Below, piece by piece: positions 7,005 through 15,722 of a stretch of DNA of 34,666 nucleotides. The notes below the pieces were generated by a model that was given only the letters and a program-made list of their open reading frames with translations, made no database searches and was not told the origin of the DNA. This DNA comes from a virus. A program made the position numbers and the translations under genes. Positions within the stretch are counted from its first letter, which is position 1. Each line of letters begins with the position of its first letter. The stretch covers positions 1 to 34,666 of IMG/VR virus record IMGVR_UViG_3300035698_015069. One strand, written 5' to 3'.

Positions 7005-9389
7005 TTAAGTCCATCCTTTTGTCCAATTCCATATAAAATCCCAGGTCGTGTTTACGGCATAGTAGTCCATTGTTATGTTCAGGAACAGTCCAGTATTCGT
7101 AACTCTTTCTATTGTGATGTTTGAAGTGTTAGTCATGTTAATTCCGCCAATGAACAATGAGTATTTTGTGTCTGTGCTGTTAAGATACGCGCTTAAATTA
7201 TACGGGCATCTACCTACACAAGTTGCGTTATAAGTGCATTGAGTTGTATTTGTTATTAACACGTTTGAGTCGGTATAACTGTTCGTGCTTAAATTCCATT
7301 TACTTAGATTAACATCAAACTCCAAATTATTTTCTGAAATGTTTGTGCAAGTATTCACTTGGAGCTCGTTCTCAAAAACCGTACTGTTCAATGTTTCATT
7401 ACTAAAAACATAAATAGAATAATTTATTGAATCTCCGTCCGCATCTGTACTTCCCGAACATTCTGAATAAAACGCAGTAGTATTCAAAGGACTTGGTAAC
7501 GTGATTGGCTTGTCAGAATAAAACGCTGTGATGTTCGTAGGTGTTGTTGGAATACTATTAAGTATTGTTTCGTCATCGCTACCAGTGCTTGATTCAAACG
7601 CGTTATATACTACTGCAGTGCAATTCCAGTTTTGATGTTTTGCAGTGAAATTATTAGTTAGAAGACTAGTGTTTCCTGTGGAATTTATGCCGACCGCATT
7701 ATCTGTGTAAATCAAAGTTCCGTTACGTTTCCAAGTAAAGTTCGCGTAACTAGTATTTACTAGATTAGTCACGTCTACTGTGCATGTTAAGTTGTTTGTT
7801 GTGTATGCAGAACTTGGAGTTAATGTTATACTGTTAAATGCAAAACTTGCGTATCCTAAAATTAAAGCGTAGTTTGAATTTTCTGTTTTTCCACCAGTGA
7901 GTTCTGTGGATTTTAAATAAACAGTGCCATTAATATTGCTACGGTTCCACGTATAACTGCACATTATTTGTGAGCATTGAGAATTATTGAATCGTGTTAT
8001 GAACGTGTCCCTGGTTCCCATGCTTCTCCCGTAAGATATATTAAAGTCTGGTCCTTGATTGTAAGTGAACCAAGTTAGAATTACAGTTTCAGTTCCTGAA
8101 GCTAATGTGTACGCGTAACTAGGAAACATCAAAGCAGGAGATATAGCTGTATCAGTATTTTGAAAACTAATATTATCTCCAGTTCCAATAAAACTACTCA
8201 TGCTTATGTTTCTGAATATGCTAGGAATGTCCTGTGTACTGGAACTTATTTGTACCCCATAACTATCTCCCCAGTATCCGTCTTCTAATTCTACAGCTCC
8301 GTTACAACGACCATCTCCTTGATTACCTTTTATAGAGATTATATTAATATTATTAATTAAAGCTAAGTTTTCAGTAGAACCATAAAATAATCCTATCGCG
8401 TCTCCTCCAGTACTATTTCTACCAACTGCAGCACAACTTTCACAAACACTTCCACCAATACTTCCTTCAACACCACTTACAATTAAATTTTCTACTACAC
8501 TCTCAAAAATGTAAATTCCATAAGAGTTTTCACCGTCATCACCATCATCATATCCAGAACACCCACAAGCTCCTCCTCCTCCTGCACCACCATCTAAATC
8601 TGTAAGATTAAAAAATAATGCTGAAGAATAATTACCAAGTTTTACACCGTAAACTCCTCCTCCTGCACCACCGCCTTTACTATCAACTGAACATGCACCG
8701 CCTCCTCCTGCACCGCCATTAAGATCCTCAACAGAAAAGTTTTTAACAGTACTATCTTTGCTAAGATCTATACCGATCACTTTTCCTCCAGTTGATCCTC
8801 TACTTTCACTACCTACGCCTCCAGTTCCGCCTGTAAGATTATACACGGTTATGTTCTGAAGTAAGTGTCCTGTAGTATCAGTTCCGAATAAAAGTCCTGT
8901 TACGTTCTGACCTCGAATCTGAGTACCCCCTGTGTCTCCTAGAACATTCTTGAAATTAGAATTTAATATAAGCGTATTGCTTTCTGTTGACTGAACCAAG
9001 TATCTTGTTAAAATTGCGTCAGCACTACAACCTGTTGTCACATTCAAATTCTTTATTGTAACATCAGAGACGCTAATATTAATACAACCAATCAACGTGG
9101 TGTTCCCTAGCCCATTGATAGTGACTGCACTAGTGTTTATACTCCAGTCAGCTGTGTAAGTTGAATTAAAAAGGTTTATTGTTGTTCCTGCACTAGCATT
9201 ATTCAAGTAATCCTGAACTGTTTCGTTTGTTAAGTTTATTGTTATGTTTCCATAACTCGCGCCTAAACTTCCACGAATTTCAATTGTTCCTAAGTTTAAT
9301 TTGCAACCTGCTAACACTACCAAAAAGAATAACAACATAATAATTGCTATTTTACGGATTATAAAAACTGCTGTTTTCGTCTCCATCAT
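7005..9389 (-). CDS. Large surface adhesin-like protein: lipoprotein-type signal, Gly-rich beta-helix, Ig-like domains
   Basis: 794 residues. Residues ~8-29 form a hydrophobic signal ending in a lipobox-like LAGC, unusual for a virion protein. Residues ~45-150 look like a parallel beta-helix. Residues ~155-400 hold about five repeats of 40-50 residues that combine Gly runs (GGAGGGGAC) with a strand pattern (YGVKL..., YGIYI..., IGLFY..., YGVQI...). Residues ~420-790 are Ig-like segments dense in N-x-S/T sequons, including SDADGDSINYSIYV-type text seen in DPANN surface proteins. The start overlaps the upstream adhesin by 38 bases and has AAGGTG upstream. Likely a fibre or host-derived surface protein for adsorption (inference). 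Confidence 0.7.
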   Translation of the reverse strand: MMETKTAVFIIRKIAIIMLLFFLVVLAGCKLNLGTIEIRGSLGASYGNITINLTNETVQDYLNNASAGTTINLFNSTYTADWSINTSAVTINGLGNTTLIGCINISVSDVTIKNLNVTTGCSADAILTRYLVQSTESNTLILNSNFKNVLGDTGGTQIRGQNVTGLLFGTDTTGHLLQNITVYNLTGGTGGVGSESRGSTGGKVIGIDLSKDSTVKNFSVEDLNGGAGGGGACSVDSKGGGAGGGVYGVKLGNYSSALFFNLTDLDGGAGGGGACGCSGYDDGDDGENSYGIYIFESVVENLIVSGVEGSIGGSVCESCAAVGRNSTGGDAIGLFYGSTENLALINNINIISIKGNQGDGRCNGAVELEDGYWGDSYGVQISSSTQDIPSIFRNISMSSFIGTGDNISFQNTDTAISPALMFPSYAYTLASGTETVILTWFTYNQGPDFNISYGRSMGTRDTFITRFNNSQCSQIMCSYTWNRSNINGTVYLKSTELTGGKTENSNYALILGYASFAFNSITLTPSSAYTTNNLTCTVDVTNLVNTSYANFTWKRNGTLIYTDNAVGINSTGNTSLLTNNFTAKHQNWNCTAVVYNAFESSTGSDDETILNSIPTTPTNITAFYSDKPITLPSPLNTTAFYSECSGSTDADGDSINYSIYVFSNETLNSTVFENELQVNTCTNISENNLEFDVNLSKWNLSTNSYTDSNVLITNTTQCTYNATCVGRCPYNLSAYLNSTDTKYSLFIGGINMTNTSNITIERVTNTGLFLNITMDYYAVNTTWDFIWNWTKGWT

Positions 9390-12300
9390 AAGCTAAACAC
9401 CTTACATCACTTGATTTATTTATTAAGTCACTAACATTCCAGTAAACACTTCCTTGGACTTCATGAGTTCCTAATGACTGCCACGAAAATACGTGTATAT
9501 AAAAAGTACTGAGTATTTCTGATCCTGTCTGTCCTGTTGCGTTGACTCCACAACTTGCCTGGCCAAAAAAATTAGTAAACGGTTGCAATTGTAATAATCC
9601 ACTAGTCACAGTACAATTAACTTCACTAGTATTTTCTTCAGTGACTTCATAAGATACACTCCCCAACACCCCATCAGTATATTCAGATAAAGTCAAGTTA
9701 GTATCCTCACTTATTGTTTGATCAGATATGCTGAAAGTCAAGTTCTCTATAAAAAAAGTTCTTACAGTTTCTGTCTGAACATTACCAGCCAAGTCAGAAC
9801 AAGCCACAGTCCAGTTATATTCTGCTATTGTCGAGTATTCTTTAGAAAAATTATTACTTGTTTGCGTGATGCTACTGTTCGTATCTTGCAACGTTCCATT
9901 TTCGTACCAGGAACAATTCGCCAGATTAATATCTGTTACATTATACTGGAATGTTATGTTAGTAAAATTAAAATAAGTATTATCTGCAGGGCTGCTAAGA
10001 TTAATATCAGGTGCTGTTGTGTCTATCGTAAACGTCCGGTTCTCACTAGTACTCACATTGTTTTCAACTGTACACGAAGTCCACCAATAATAAACATTAT
10101 CGTTCTGACTACTATTTGTAGTGATTGTTGTGCTTGTCGCATTATTTACACTCTCATTAATTCCCACGCCTGAGCCATTCAAAAAGTTCTCACAACTAAC
10201 AAGAACAGTCCCGTTGACAGTAATGTTAAAACTTAAGTCAGGAGTACTATCATTCGTGTACGATTGGTTTGCAGGACTTTCAGAATTAACAATTACATCA
10301 TAAGTAATATTTCCTAGTTCAACACTCCAGTACCCAGGAACATGATTGCCTTCATTAAATAATCCTAAAGCTTCGGTCGCGCTTAAACTAGCATTCAAAA
10401 ATCTTGCGTCAGCAATCAATCCCTGCCAGTTCTGAATAGTAATACCAGCTCGACTAGCTATCACAGCTGCGTTAGCATAACTTATTGCACCGCTCCAACT
10501 ACCACTATTAGTAGTTCTCGTAACCACACTGCCGTTAATGTAAAGAATAGCATTTGCCGCTCCATCGTAATCAAGTGCAACATGATACCAATTGCCTGGG
10601 ACTATAACGTAATCCCATGCTGCAAAGTAATCACCAGCAGAATTAGCCTCAAACTGAAAACGTTTTGTTATACTTGGAACTTCTTTATTTCTGTAAGAAA
10701 AATAATAACCATCATAATTGGGAGTTGCTTTACCGTTACTGAAAACGTGTCTGTCCGTAGTATCAACAGGATAATTAGCAGCGGTTTTGACCCAGCCAGA
10801 AAAACTAAAATCATTTCCAGGTTGAAATTGCAAAGCATTGTTGGAAACAGTCAAGTAATCGTCGTTACCATCAAAATAATAACATCCAAGACTGTTCTGT
10901 CCGTTGCCATGATAACACTCGTCTTGCTTGAATACAGCATTGGTAACTGTTAAATCATTTCCATTACCACTTCCGTCTCTTAATTGAGTGCTTCCATACC
11001 CAGGATGAAAAAGATATAACGCTTCAACATCAATATTAACTACTTCATTCGTACTATCAGTATTAGTTCCATTACTACTTAACTGGATATTACTTGATAA
11101 ATTAACAGTTTGATTCCATGACGGAACGTGAATGTAAATAGCATCCCATAATTTGCTGTCGTTGCTTCCTGTCTGATTAAGAATCCAACTCGCACCACTA
11201 ATATTAACTAATGGGGTGAACTCGACAGTGGTATTTGTTACGTTGTCATAAAGTTCAAAATCGTAAACCGGAGAAGTAACACGTAATGCTTCTGCCAAAA
11301 AATCAATTACACAAGAAGCATTTCCTGCCATCGTACTATCACAAGTAATGTTTCCAGAAGCATAAGTACTGCTACAATTACATCCTTTCAACCATAATAT
11401 TTGTTCAGTATTATTAGTCACACCAGTCACATTTGGAGTAGCAATATAATCCCAATCAGATTTTTTCCATGTAGGATCAACTTCTCCTTTGAACAAACAA
11501 GTACCTTCGTAAATTGAACTGTCGTCTAAACATAAACTAATATTCCACTTACCTTCAGAAATTGTAGTATCGTACTTTACTTTTGTTTTATAACAACTAT
11601 CAGGCTCCACAGGGAAACCGTGTTTGTTGCTGAACTTTTTATCCTTCTTCTTTACATCGACTTCAACCCATTTATTCTCATAACAAGTAGTACTTCCTTT
11701 TTCTTCCCAAAGATAATAAACACAATCATTATTTTTCGTACTATTACACTGCATAAACCAATCAACAACATTGGACTGGTTAGTTTCATTCCAATGGTAA
11801 CAAGTCATTAAATCATCACTAACATTATACTCATAATCACACCCTAATTTTTTCTTAACCCATTTATGATCAGAACAAGAATAACTGACGTTCTGTTCAA
11901 CATAAATATTTTGATTGCCTAAATTAATATCAAAATCAAATAAATCATACGCATACAAAACATCAGTGTGTTTGTTGCATAATTCTATAACATGTTCGTA
12001 ACTTCCTCGGCCAATAGCGTTTTCATGACTCACTGTTAAGCTGCCGAAACTCCAGTTCCCACTAATTTTTTTATCATACCTTGGATAAACAGGTAAGAAC
12101 ACAGGATCTAAATTACTGAAACTCCATTTAATCTCATCACTTGGAGCATGTTTCTCAACCACCAAACTCATATTATAAAATTGTCCTTTGTTTAGCTTAA
12201 GAGCATACTTGACTTTAGCACTCCACGGTTTAGAAAGATTAATAGTTCTCCAGCCATTGCCCCAACTACGTCTGAGTTTATAACTCTTGTAATTCCCATC

Positions 12301-12558
12301 TAACAATATAGGATCATCACGTCCCCACGGATCGTACCCTGTAGGATAAATATAAATGTCATCTAACGCAGTAAAAGTAAATTCGGCAATACAAGGATCT
12401 TCAAGTGTGCCAGCACAAGCAATATCAGGAGTGTAACTATGAACATCAATCAAGCCGTTAGCAGAAAGATAAAAGAATAGGGTAATAACTGTTCCTAACG
12501 ACACGCCTACTCCCGCACACCATTTGGCTACAGTTTGAAAATAAATTCTTCTACTCAT
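9352..12558 (-). CDS. Giant adhesin-like protein with N-terminal membrane segment, LamG-like and Ig-like domains
   Basis: 1068 residues. A hydrophobic segment at ~14-35 follows a basic N-terminus. Residues ~40-160 carry a conserved-looking block (CAGTLEDPC ... IYIYPTGYDPWGRDDP) that, from memory, recurs in DPANN-associated archaeal sequences. Residues ~200-420 are Cys- and Trp-rich. Residues ~510-730 resemble a LamG/concanavalin-like domain (ALYLFHPGYGSTQLRDGSGNG ... DFSFSGWV ... ILYINGS). Residues ~755-940 are two Ig-like repeats ending FTIDTTAP and TFFIEN. Many N-x-S/T sequons suggest N-glycosylation on the archaeal surface or virion. Genes for the baseplate hub and another adhesin flank it. 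Receptor binding is inferred. Confidence 0.7.
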   Translation of the reverse strand: MSRRIYFQTVAKWCAGVGVSLGTVITLFFYLSANGLIDVHSYTPDIACAGTLEDPCIAEFTFTALDDIYIYPTGYDPWGRDDPILLDGNYKSYKLRRSWGNGWRTINLSKPWSAKVKYALKLNKGQFYNMSLVVEKHAPSDEIKWSFSNLDPVFLPVYPRYDKKISGNWSFGSLTVSHENAIGRGSYEHVIELCNKHTDVLYAYDLFDFDINLGNQNIYVEQNVSYSCSDHKWVKKKLGCDYEYNVSDDLMTCYHWNETNQSNVVDWFMQCNSTKNNDCVYYLWEEKGSTTCYENKWVEVDVKKKDKKFSNKHGFPVEPDSCYKTKVKYDTTISEGKWNISLCLDDSSIYEGTCLFKGEVDPTWKKSDWDYIATPNVTGVTNNTEQILWLKGCNCSSTYASGNITCDSTMAGNASCVIDFLAEALRVTSPVYDFELYDNVTNTTVEFTPLVNISGASWILNQTGSNDSKLWDAIYIHVPSWNQTVNLSSNIQLSSNGTNTDSTNEVVNIDVEALYLFHPGYGSTQLRDGSGNGNDLTVTNAVFKQDECYHGNGQNSLGCYYFDGNDDYLTVSNNALQFQPGNDFSFSGWVKTAANYPVDTTDRHVFSNGKATPNYDGYYFSYRNKEVPSITKRFQFEANSAGDYFAAWDYVIVPGNWYHVALDYDGAANAILYINGSVVTRTTNSGSWSGAISYANAAVIASRAGITIQNWQGLIADARFLNASLSATEALGLFNEGNHVPGYWSVELGNITYDVIVNSESPANQSYTNDSTPDLSFNITVNGTVLVSCENFLNGSGVGINESVNNATSTTITTNSSQNDNVYYWWTSCTVENNVSTSENRTFTIDTTAPDINLSSPADNTYFNFTNITFQYNVTDINLANCSWYENGTLQDTNSSITQTSNNFSKEYSTIAEYNWTVACSDLAGNVQTETVRTFFIENLTFSISDQTISEDTNLTLSEYTDGVLGSVSYEVTEENTSEVNCTVTSGLLQLQPFTNFFGQASCGVNATGQTGSEILSTFYIHVFSWQSLGTHEVQGSVYWNVSDLINKSSDVRCLAYDGDENSSFYNP

Positions 12559-14062
12559 AACTCAACACTCCTTTCGCTCCAGTTCCACCAGTATTATCCC
12601 AATCAGCAGTCCCTGAATCTTTAAAATCATTATTCCTGAAATCTTCAACGTACTCACCAGTACTATAAACAATTCTCAAAGTATTACCGCTTGAATCTTG
12701 TATTATTGTGTATTGATATAATTTGATGTCTAATAATTCTGTTTCGATTTGAGTAAGTATATCTGCAGTGTGAAGCTGTTCTCTTTCTAATTTTCTTAAT
12801 CTTTCATTTATGTTAATCATAAGATCGTCAGCTGTCAATTTGAGTACTCCAAACGTGACAATATCATAAGGCACTACTCCTTTAGTCGTCACTGATTGTA
12901 TTATTAACCACTCGTCATTGTCTGTTATTGAATCTATAACCCGTACTTTTTTACCAGGTATTAAATCTTGCACGCCGTACACAATGCCTGTTACTTTTAA
13001 ATCTAGACTTTTTCGCTCATCAACTATTTTTTTAACTAAATCAATCGCATCACTAACAGTTTTTACTTCTTTATGAATCTCGACAATCTCTTTTATTTTG
13101 TGCGTCGTTCCACTTGCAGAATCTCTTCCAGACACTTTGATCGGACTTTTATAAGAATAATCAACAGTGACTGATTCTCCTTTGCTTGGTGTGTACGTAT
13201 CGCTCCACACTATCTTTTTATTGCTTTGGTCAATATAATAATCGTATGTAAGTGATGAATTCGGAACGCCTCCTGTTTTAATCAAACTCGCTACTGTGAC
13301 TTTAATACTGACAGGAATTCTTGTGAGCGTTATCGATGTAGTATTATAACCCGTTGTTGTTCCTATAACTCCTTCTTCTGTAGTTTCTAATTCTTGCAAG
13401 TCACCTATTACAGTAACTTTATTTCCCATCTTTGTTTTATCTTTATTCCATGTTAAATGATTTACTAGTTCGGTACCGACGTTAAGTGATGAACTCACTG
13501 TAGTATTTCCTCTAGGCTCAAAATGTACTGTATCATCTGTAGGATCATAATAAAGAACCCAATTAAGAACTTTTCTTAAAGCATTAAGTCTGTCGAGCAA
13601 GAAGTCTGTATTCAAAACAAACTTATCACTGATAACGGCATCTCCACTATCCTCAACTGTTGCAGTCATGCTTCCATGCGTTTCTATAATATCTTCTGCT
13701 ATACTACTGAGTTTTCCTGCTTGCGGATCTATGTTTTTGTCATAAGTATAAGTAGCTGTTAATCTGCTAAGATCGTAAAGTTTGTCTACCGCTTTTATTC
13801 TTGGTTCTGCGTAGTTATCATCATACGTGATAACACTACCCCTGAATAAATAAGTGTCTGCGGTTGTTGTGCCTCTTTTGACTATGACTTCTTGATCTTC
13901 ATCTATATCAATCACAGTTCTTACTTTATAAATAAAATCAATATTTACTACACTCCACTGAGTATCCTTGCTAGTTTTTCTTGAGAATCCTGTAACGTAC
14001 TCAGACACATCAATGCCTGCTATCGTGAATTGGTACACATAGTTTTCTTGAGAAAAAGTCAT
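12551..14062 (-). CDS. Tail hub / baseplate-type protein
   Basis: 503 residues. The N-terminal ~120 residues are beta-rich (VYQFTIAGIDVSEYVTGFSR), typical of siphovirus hub proteins. The middle (~120-410) has the duplicated beta-domain pattern of gp27/gp44-like hubs, including LNALRKVLNWVLYYDPTDDTVHFEP, and LIPGKKVRVID near 370. The C-terminal ~80 residues contain a short coiled coil and a Gly/Thr-rich tail that could hold fibres. The start overlaps the upstream stop as TAATG. The gene order tape measure, distal tail protein, hub, adhesins is that of siphovirus tail tips. Confidence 0.7.
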   Translation of the reverse strand: MTFSQENYVYQFTIAGIDVSEYVTGFSRKTSKDTQWSVVNIDFIYKVRTVIDIDEDQEVIVKRGTTTADTYLFRGSVITYDDNYAEPRIKAVDKLYDLSRLTATYTYDKNIDPQAGKLSSIAEDIIETHGSMTATVEDSGDAVISDKFVLNTDFLLDRLNALRKVLNWVLYYDPTDDTVHFEPRGNTTVSSSLNVGTELVNHLTWNKDKTKMGNKVTVIGDLQELETTEEGVIGTTTGYNTTSITLTRIPVSIKVTVASLIKTGGVPNSSLTYDYYIDQSNKKIVWSDTYTPSKGESVTVDYSYKSPIKVSGRDSASGTTHKIKEIVEIHKEVKTVSDAIDLVKKIVDERKSLDLKVTGIVYGVQDLIPGKKVRVIDSITDNDEWLIIQSVTTKGVVPYDIVTFGVLKLTADDLMININERLRKLEREQLHTADILTQIETELLDIKLYQYTIIQDSSGNTLRIVYSTGEYVEDFRNNDFKDSGTADWDNTGGTGAKGVLSYE

Positions 14063-14478
14063 TATATTGATCCTCGTACTAAAAGTAGTTGATATGGAAC
14101 TTCTCCTGGTCTGCTTTTAGTCCAGTCATATATGAACTTTTTAGGTTTAACTTCCCATATTAAAAGCCCATCATGGAACTCCGCCACCGGTACTCCGCCT
14201 TGAGCAATCCAGCTTCTATCCCCCCACTTTCTCATTTCGCTTACGAATGCAGTACACTGAGCTGTTGTACCAAAGTACGTTCCTGTGACTACAAAGTCTG
14301 TTTGTTTTCCTAAAAAATTAAGAGATATTGCAGAACCGCTTTCACTTCCCGGAACTTTTTTTGTTACTATTCCAAAATCACAATCAACATGATTAGTGTC
14401 CATTTTGTTTCTTGCTACTGTGTTCCATTCTGTGAACGTGTAATCATCAGAAAGTAATTGATAAGCTGTGGCCGTCAT
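14062..14478 (-). CDS. Distal-tail-type protein
   Basis: 138 residues, beta-rich, no signal peptide. It sits between the tape measure and the hub, the position of the distal tail protein in siphoviruses, and is ATGA-coupled to the tape measure. The central GTYFGTTAQCTAFVSEMRKWG and the closing strands are compatible with a small ring-forming tail-tip protein. Assignment rests mostly on position. Confidence 0.55.
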   Translation of the reverse strand: MTATAYQLLSDDYTFTEWNTVARNKMDTNHVDCDFGIVTKKVPGSESGSAISLNFLGKQTDFVVTGTYFGTTAQCTAFVSEMRKWGDRSWIAQGGVPVAEFHDGLLIWEVKPKKFIYDWTKSRPGEVPYQLLLVRGSI

Positions 14479-15200
14479 ATATCGTTCGCCTCCGGTATTG
14501 CAGATAATGCTATGTTTCTTGTTGATTCACTCAGACCTTCTATGCCTTCTATAAAGCTAGTAGCATCTTCCCTACTTGATGATAATCCTTCCGCTTGTGC
14601 TTGCGCGCCTGCTCCTAACGGTCTTATCCTGTTAAGCGCTAGTGCTGCTTCTCTTGCACTTGCTGCCAAGTCTTGACACATACCTGCAGCTTCTCCTGCG
14701 GCCGCTCCTAAAAATATACTTTGTCTTTCAACAATTGCCAAACCTTTTGCTGTCTGCACCAATAATTGTGTTGTGTTCGGAAGATTATCTGCTAGGACTT
14801 TTACTTCTCCACTCATTTCTTGCTGGACTTGAACACTTTCTTTCGTAGCTTCTATTTGTTCTTCTGTTAGACTACCACTACCATCTCCGAAAATCCCGAA
14901 AATTGTTTCAATATCAGCTTTGATATCGTCAATGATTGGATCAACTGCATCTTTAATAGCTGATAGGTTTGCGTCTACAGTAGGAAATCCGGCGACAAGA
15001 GTTGTAAGAGCTGCAAGTCCTAGCGCCACTTGTGGAATGGCTAATGCTATTCCTGGTAGAAATCTAGAAATCGATATGTTTGCTTTATTCTTATTGTTTT
15101 TTTCTGTGATGTTTTCAGCTCCGCCTACTCCTGCGGCTTTTCCCTGGCTACTGCCTGTTGTTTTTAGTACTAGTTCAGCTTGAATTGTCGGACCTGGCAT
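14475..15200 (-). CDS. Short tape measure protein
   Basis: 241 residues, largely helical and Ala-rich, with a hydrophobic stretch (~46-72, FLPGIALAIPQVALGLAALT) as found in tape measures, which can insert in membranes. It follows the frameshifting tail chaperone genes and precedes the distal tail protein, the diagnostic position. If most of it is extended helix, 241 residues correspond to only about 36 nm, far shorter than typical siphovirus tapes of 600-1500 residues. AGGAG precedes the ATG. Alternatively it is one of several tail-core proteins. Confidence 0.6.
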   Translation of the reverse strand: MPGPTIQAELVLKTTGSSQGKAAGVGGAENITEKNNKNKANISISRFLPGIALAIPQVALGLAALTTLVAGFPTVDANLSAIKDAVDPIIDDIKADIETIFGIFGDGSGSLTEEQIEATKESVQVQQEMSGEVKVLADNLPNTTQLLVQTAKGLAIVERQSIFLGAAAGEAAGMCQDLAASAREAALALNRIRPLGAGAQAQAEGLSSSREDATSFIEGIEGLSESTRNIALSAIPEANDI

Positions 15201-15708
15201 TTTATTTTCTCCTGGATTGCGTCATAATTCTTTTTTTCTATTTCTAAATTGTTAAGCTGTGTCCACACTTGCAAATCATAATATGACATGTTATTTAGTA
15301 ACTTGTATTTTATGTTGTGAATACTAGTGTATGATCTTGTGTTAATAATGTCTATTAGTCGCGGGTCGTTTATCTCTTTTTGTTGAAAGACAAACGACTT
15401 TAACAGTTTTTTGTTGTTTCGTCGACAATAAGTATTTTCTCAGCGTTTTTCCTGATAGCTTCTCCTAGAGTCCAGGGTTTTAGTTTCATGAACTTCTCGA
15501 ACGTGAAACCTTCTGGCCAGTTCGTTACGGTGAAGTAGGCTTGCCAATCTTCTTTGTCAATCATGTCTATTACGTTGACTGTTTTTCCTTTGATTTCTTT
15601 GGTCTTAATACTTTTTTTTATTGCTTCTCTGACTTTTCCGTATCCTGGATCTTCCTGGATGAGTTCTATCTCTTTTCCTTCTATTTTCGTTTTTGTTTTG
15701 AATTGCAT
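15170..15708 (-). CDS. Tail assembly chaperone, -1 frameshift product (GT-type)
   Basis: This is the 179-residue product made if ribosomes slip -1 at AAAAAAC just before the stop of the shorter chaperone. After the slip the frame stays open for ~78 further codons, including MSYYDLQVWTQLNNLEIE, through a region that otherwise would be a 200-base gap. It ends inside the tape measure start. The layout matches lambda G/GT and many siphoviruses: the short form binds the tube, the long form recruits the tape measure and major tail protein. The extension has normal coding character. Not seen directly: slippage efficiency or a downstream stimulator. Confidence 0.75.
15400..15708 (-). CDS. Tail assembly chaperone, short form (G-type)
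   Basis: 102 residues from the ATG with AGGTGAT 5 bases upstream; an ATG ten codons earlier lies inside the end of the major tail gene and has no site. It is charged and helical with FTFEKFMKLKPWTLGEAIRK in the second half, a pattern like small tail chaperones. It sits between the major tail protein and tape measure. It ends two codons after the slippery site (ACA AAA AAC TGT TAA). Confidence 0.75.
   Translation of the reverse strand: MQFKTKTKIEGKEIELIQEDPGYGKVREAIKKSIKTKEIKGKTVNVIDMIDKEDWQAYFTVTNWPEGFTFEKFMKLKPWTLGEAIRKNAEKILIVDETTKNC
15406..15412 (-). promoter_or_regulatory. -1 ribosomal frameshift slippery site AAAAAAC
   Basis: The heptamer A AAA AAC is in the correct phase (zero-frame codons ACA AAA AAC) for simultaneous -1 slippage of both tRNAs. 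It is the last run before the stop of the G-type chaperone. Downstream in the -1 frame a long open coding stretch follows. Position, phase and neighbours all match programmed frameshifting in tail chaperone genes. Confidence 0.8.
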
Positions 15709-15722
15709 GTTATCACCTGTTT

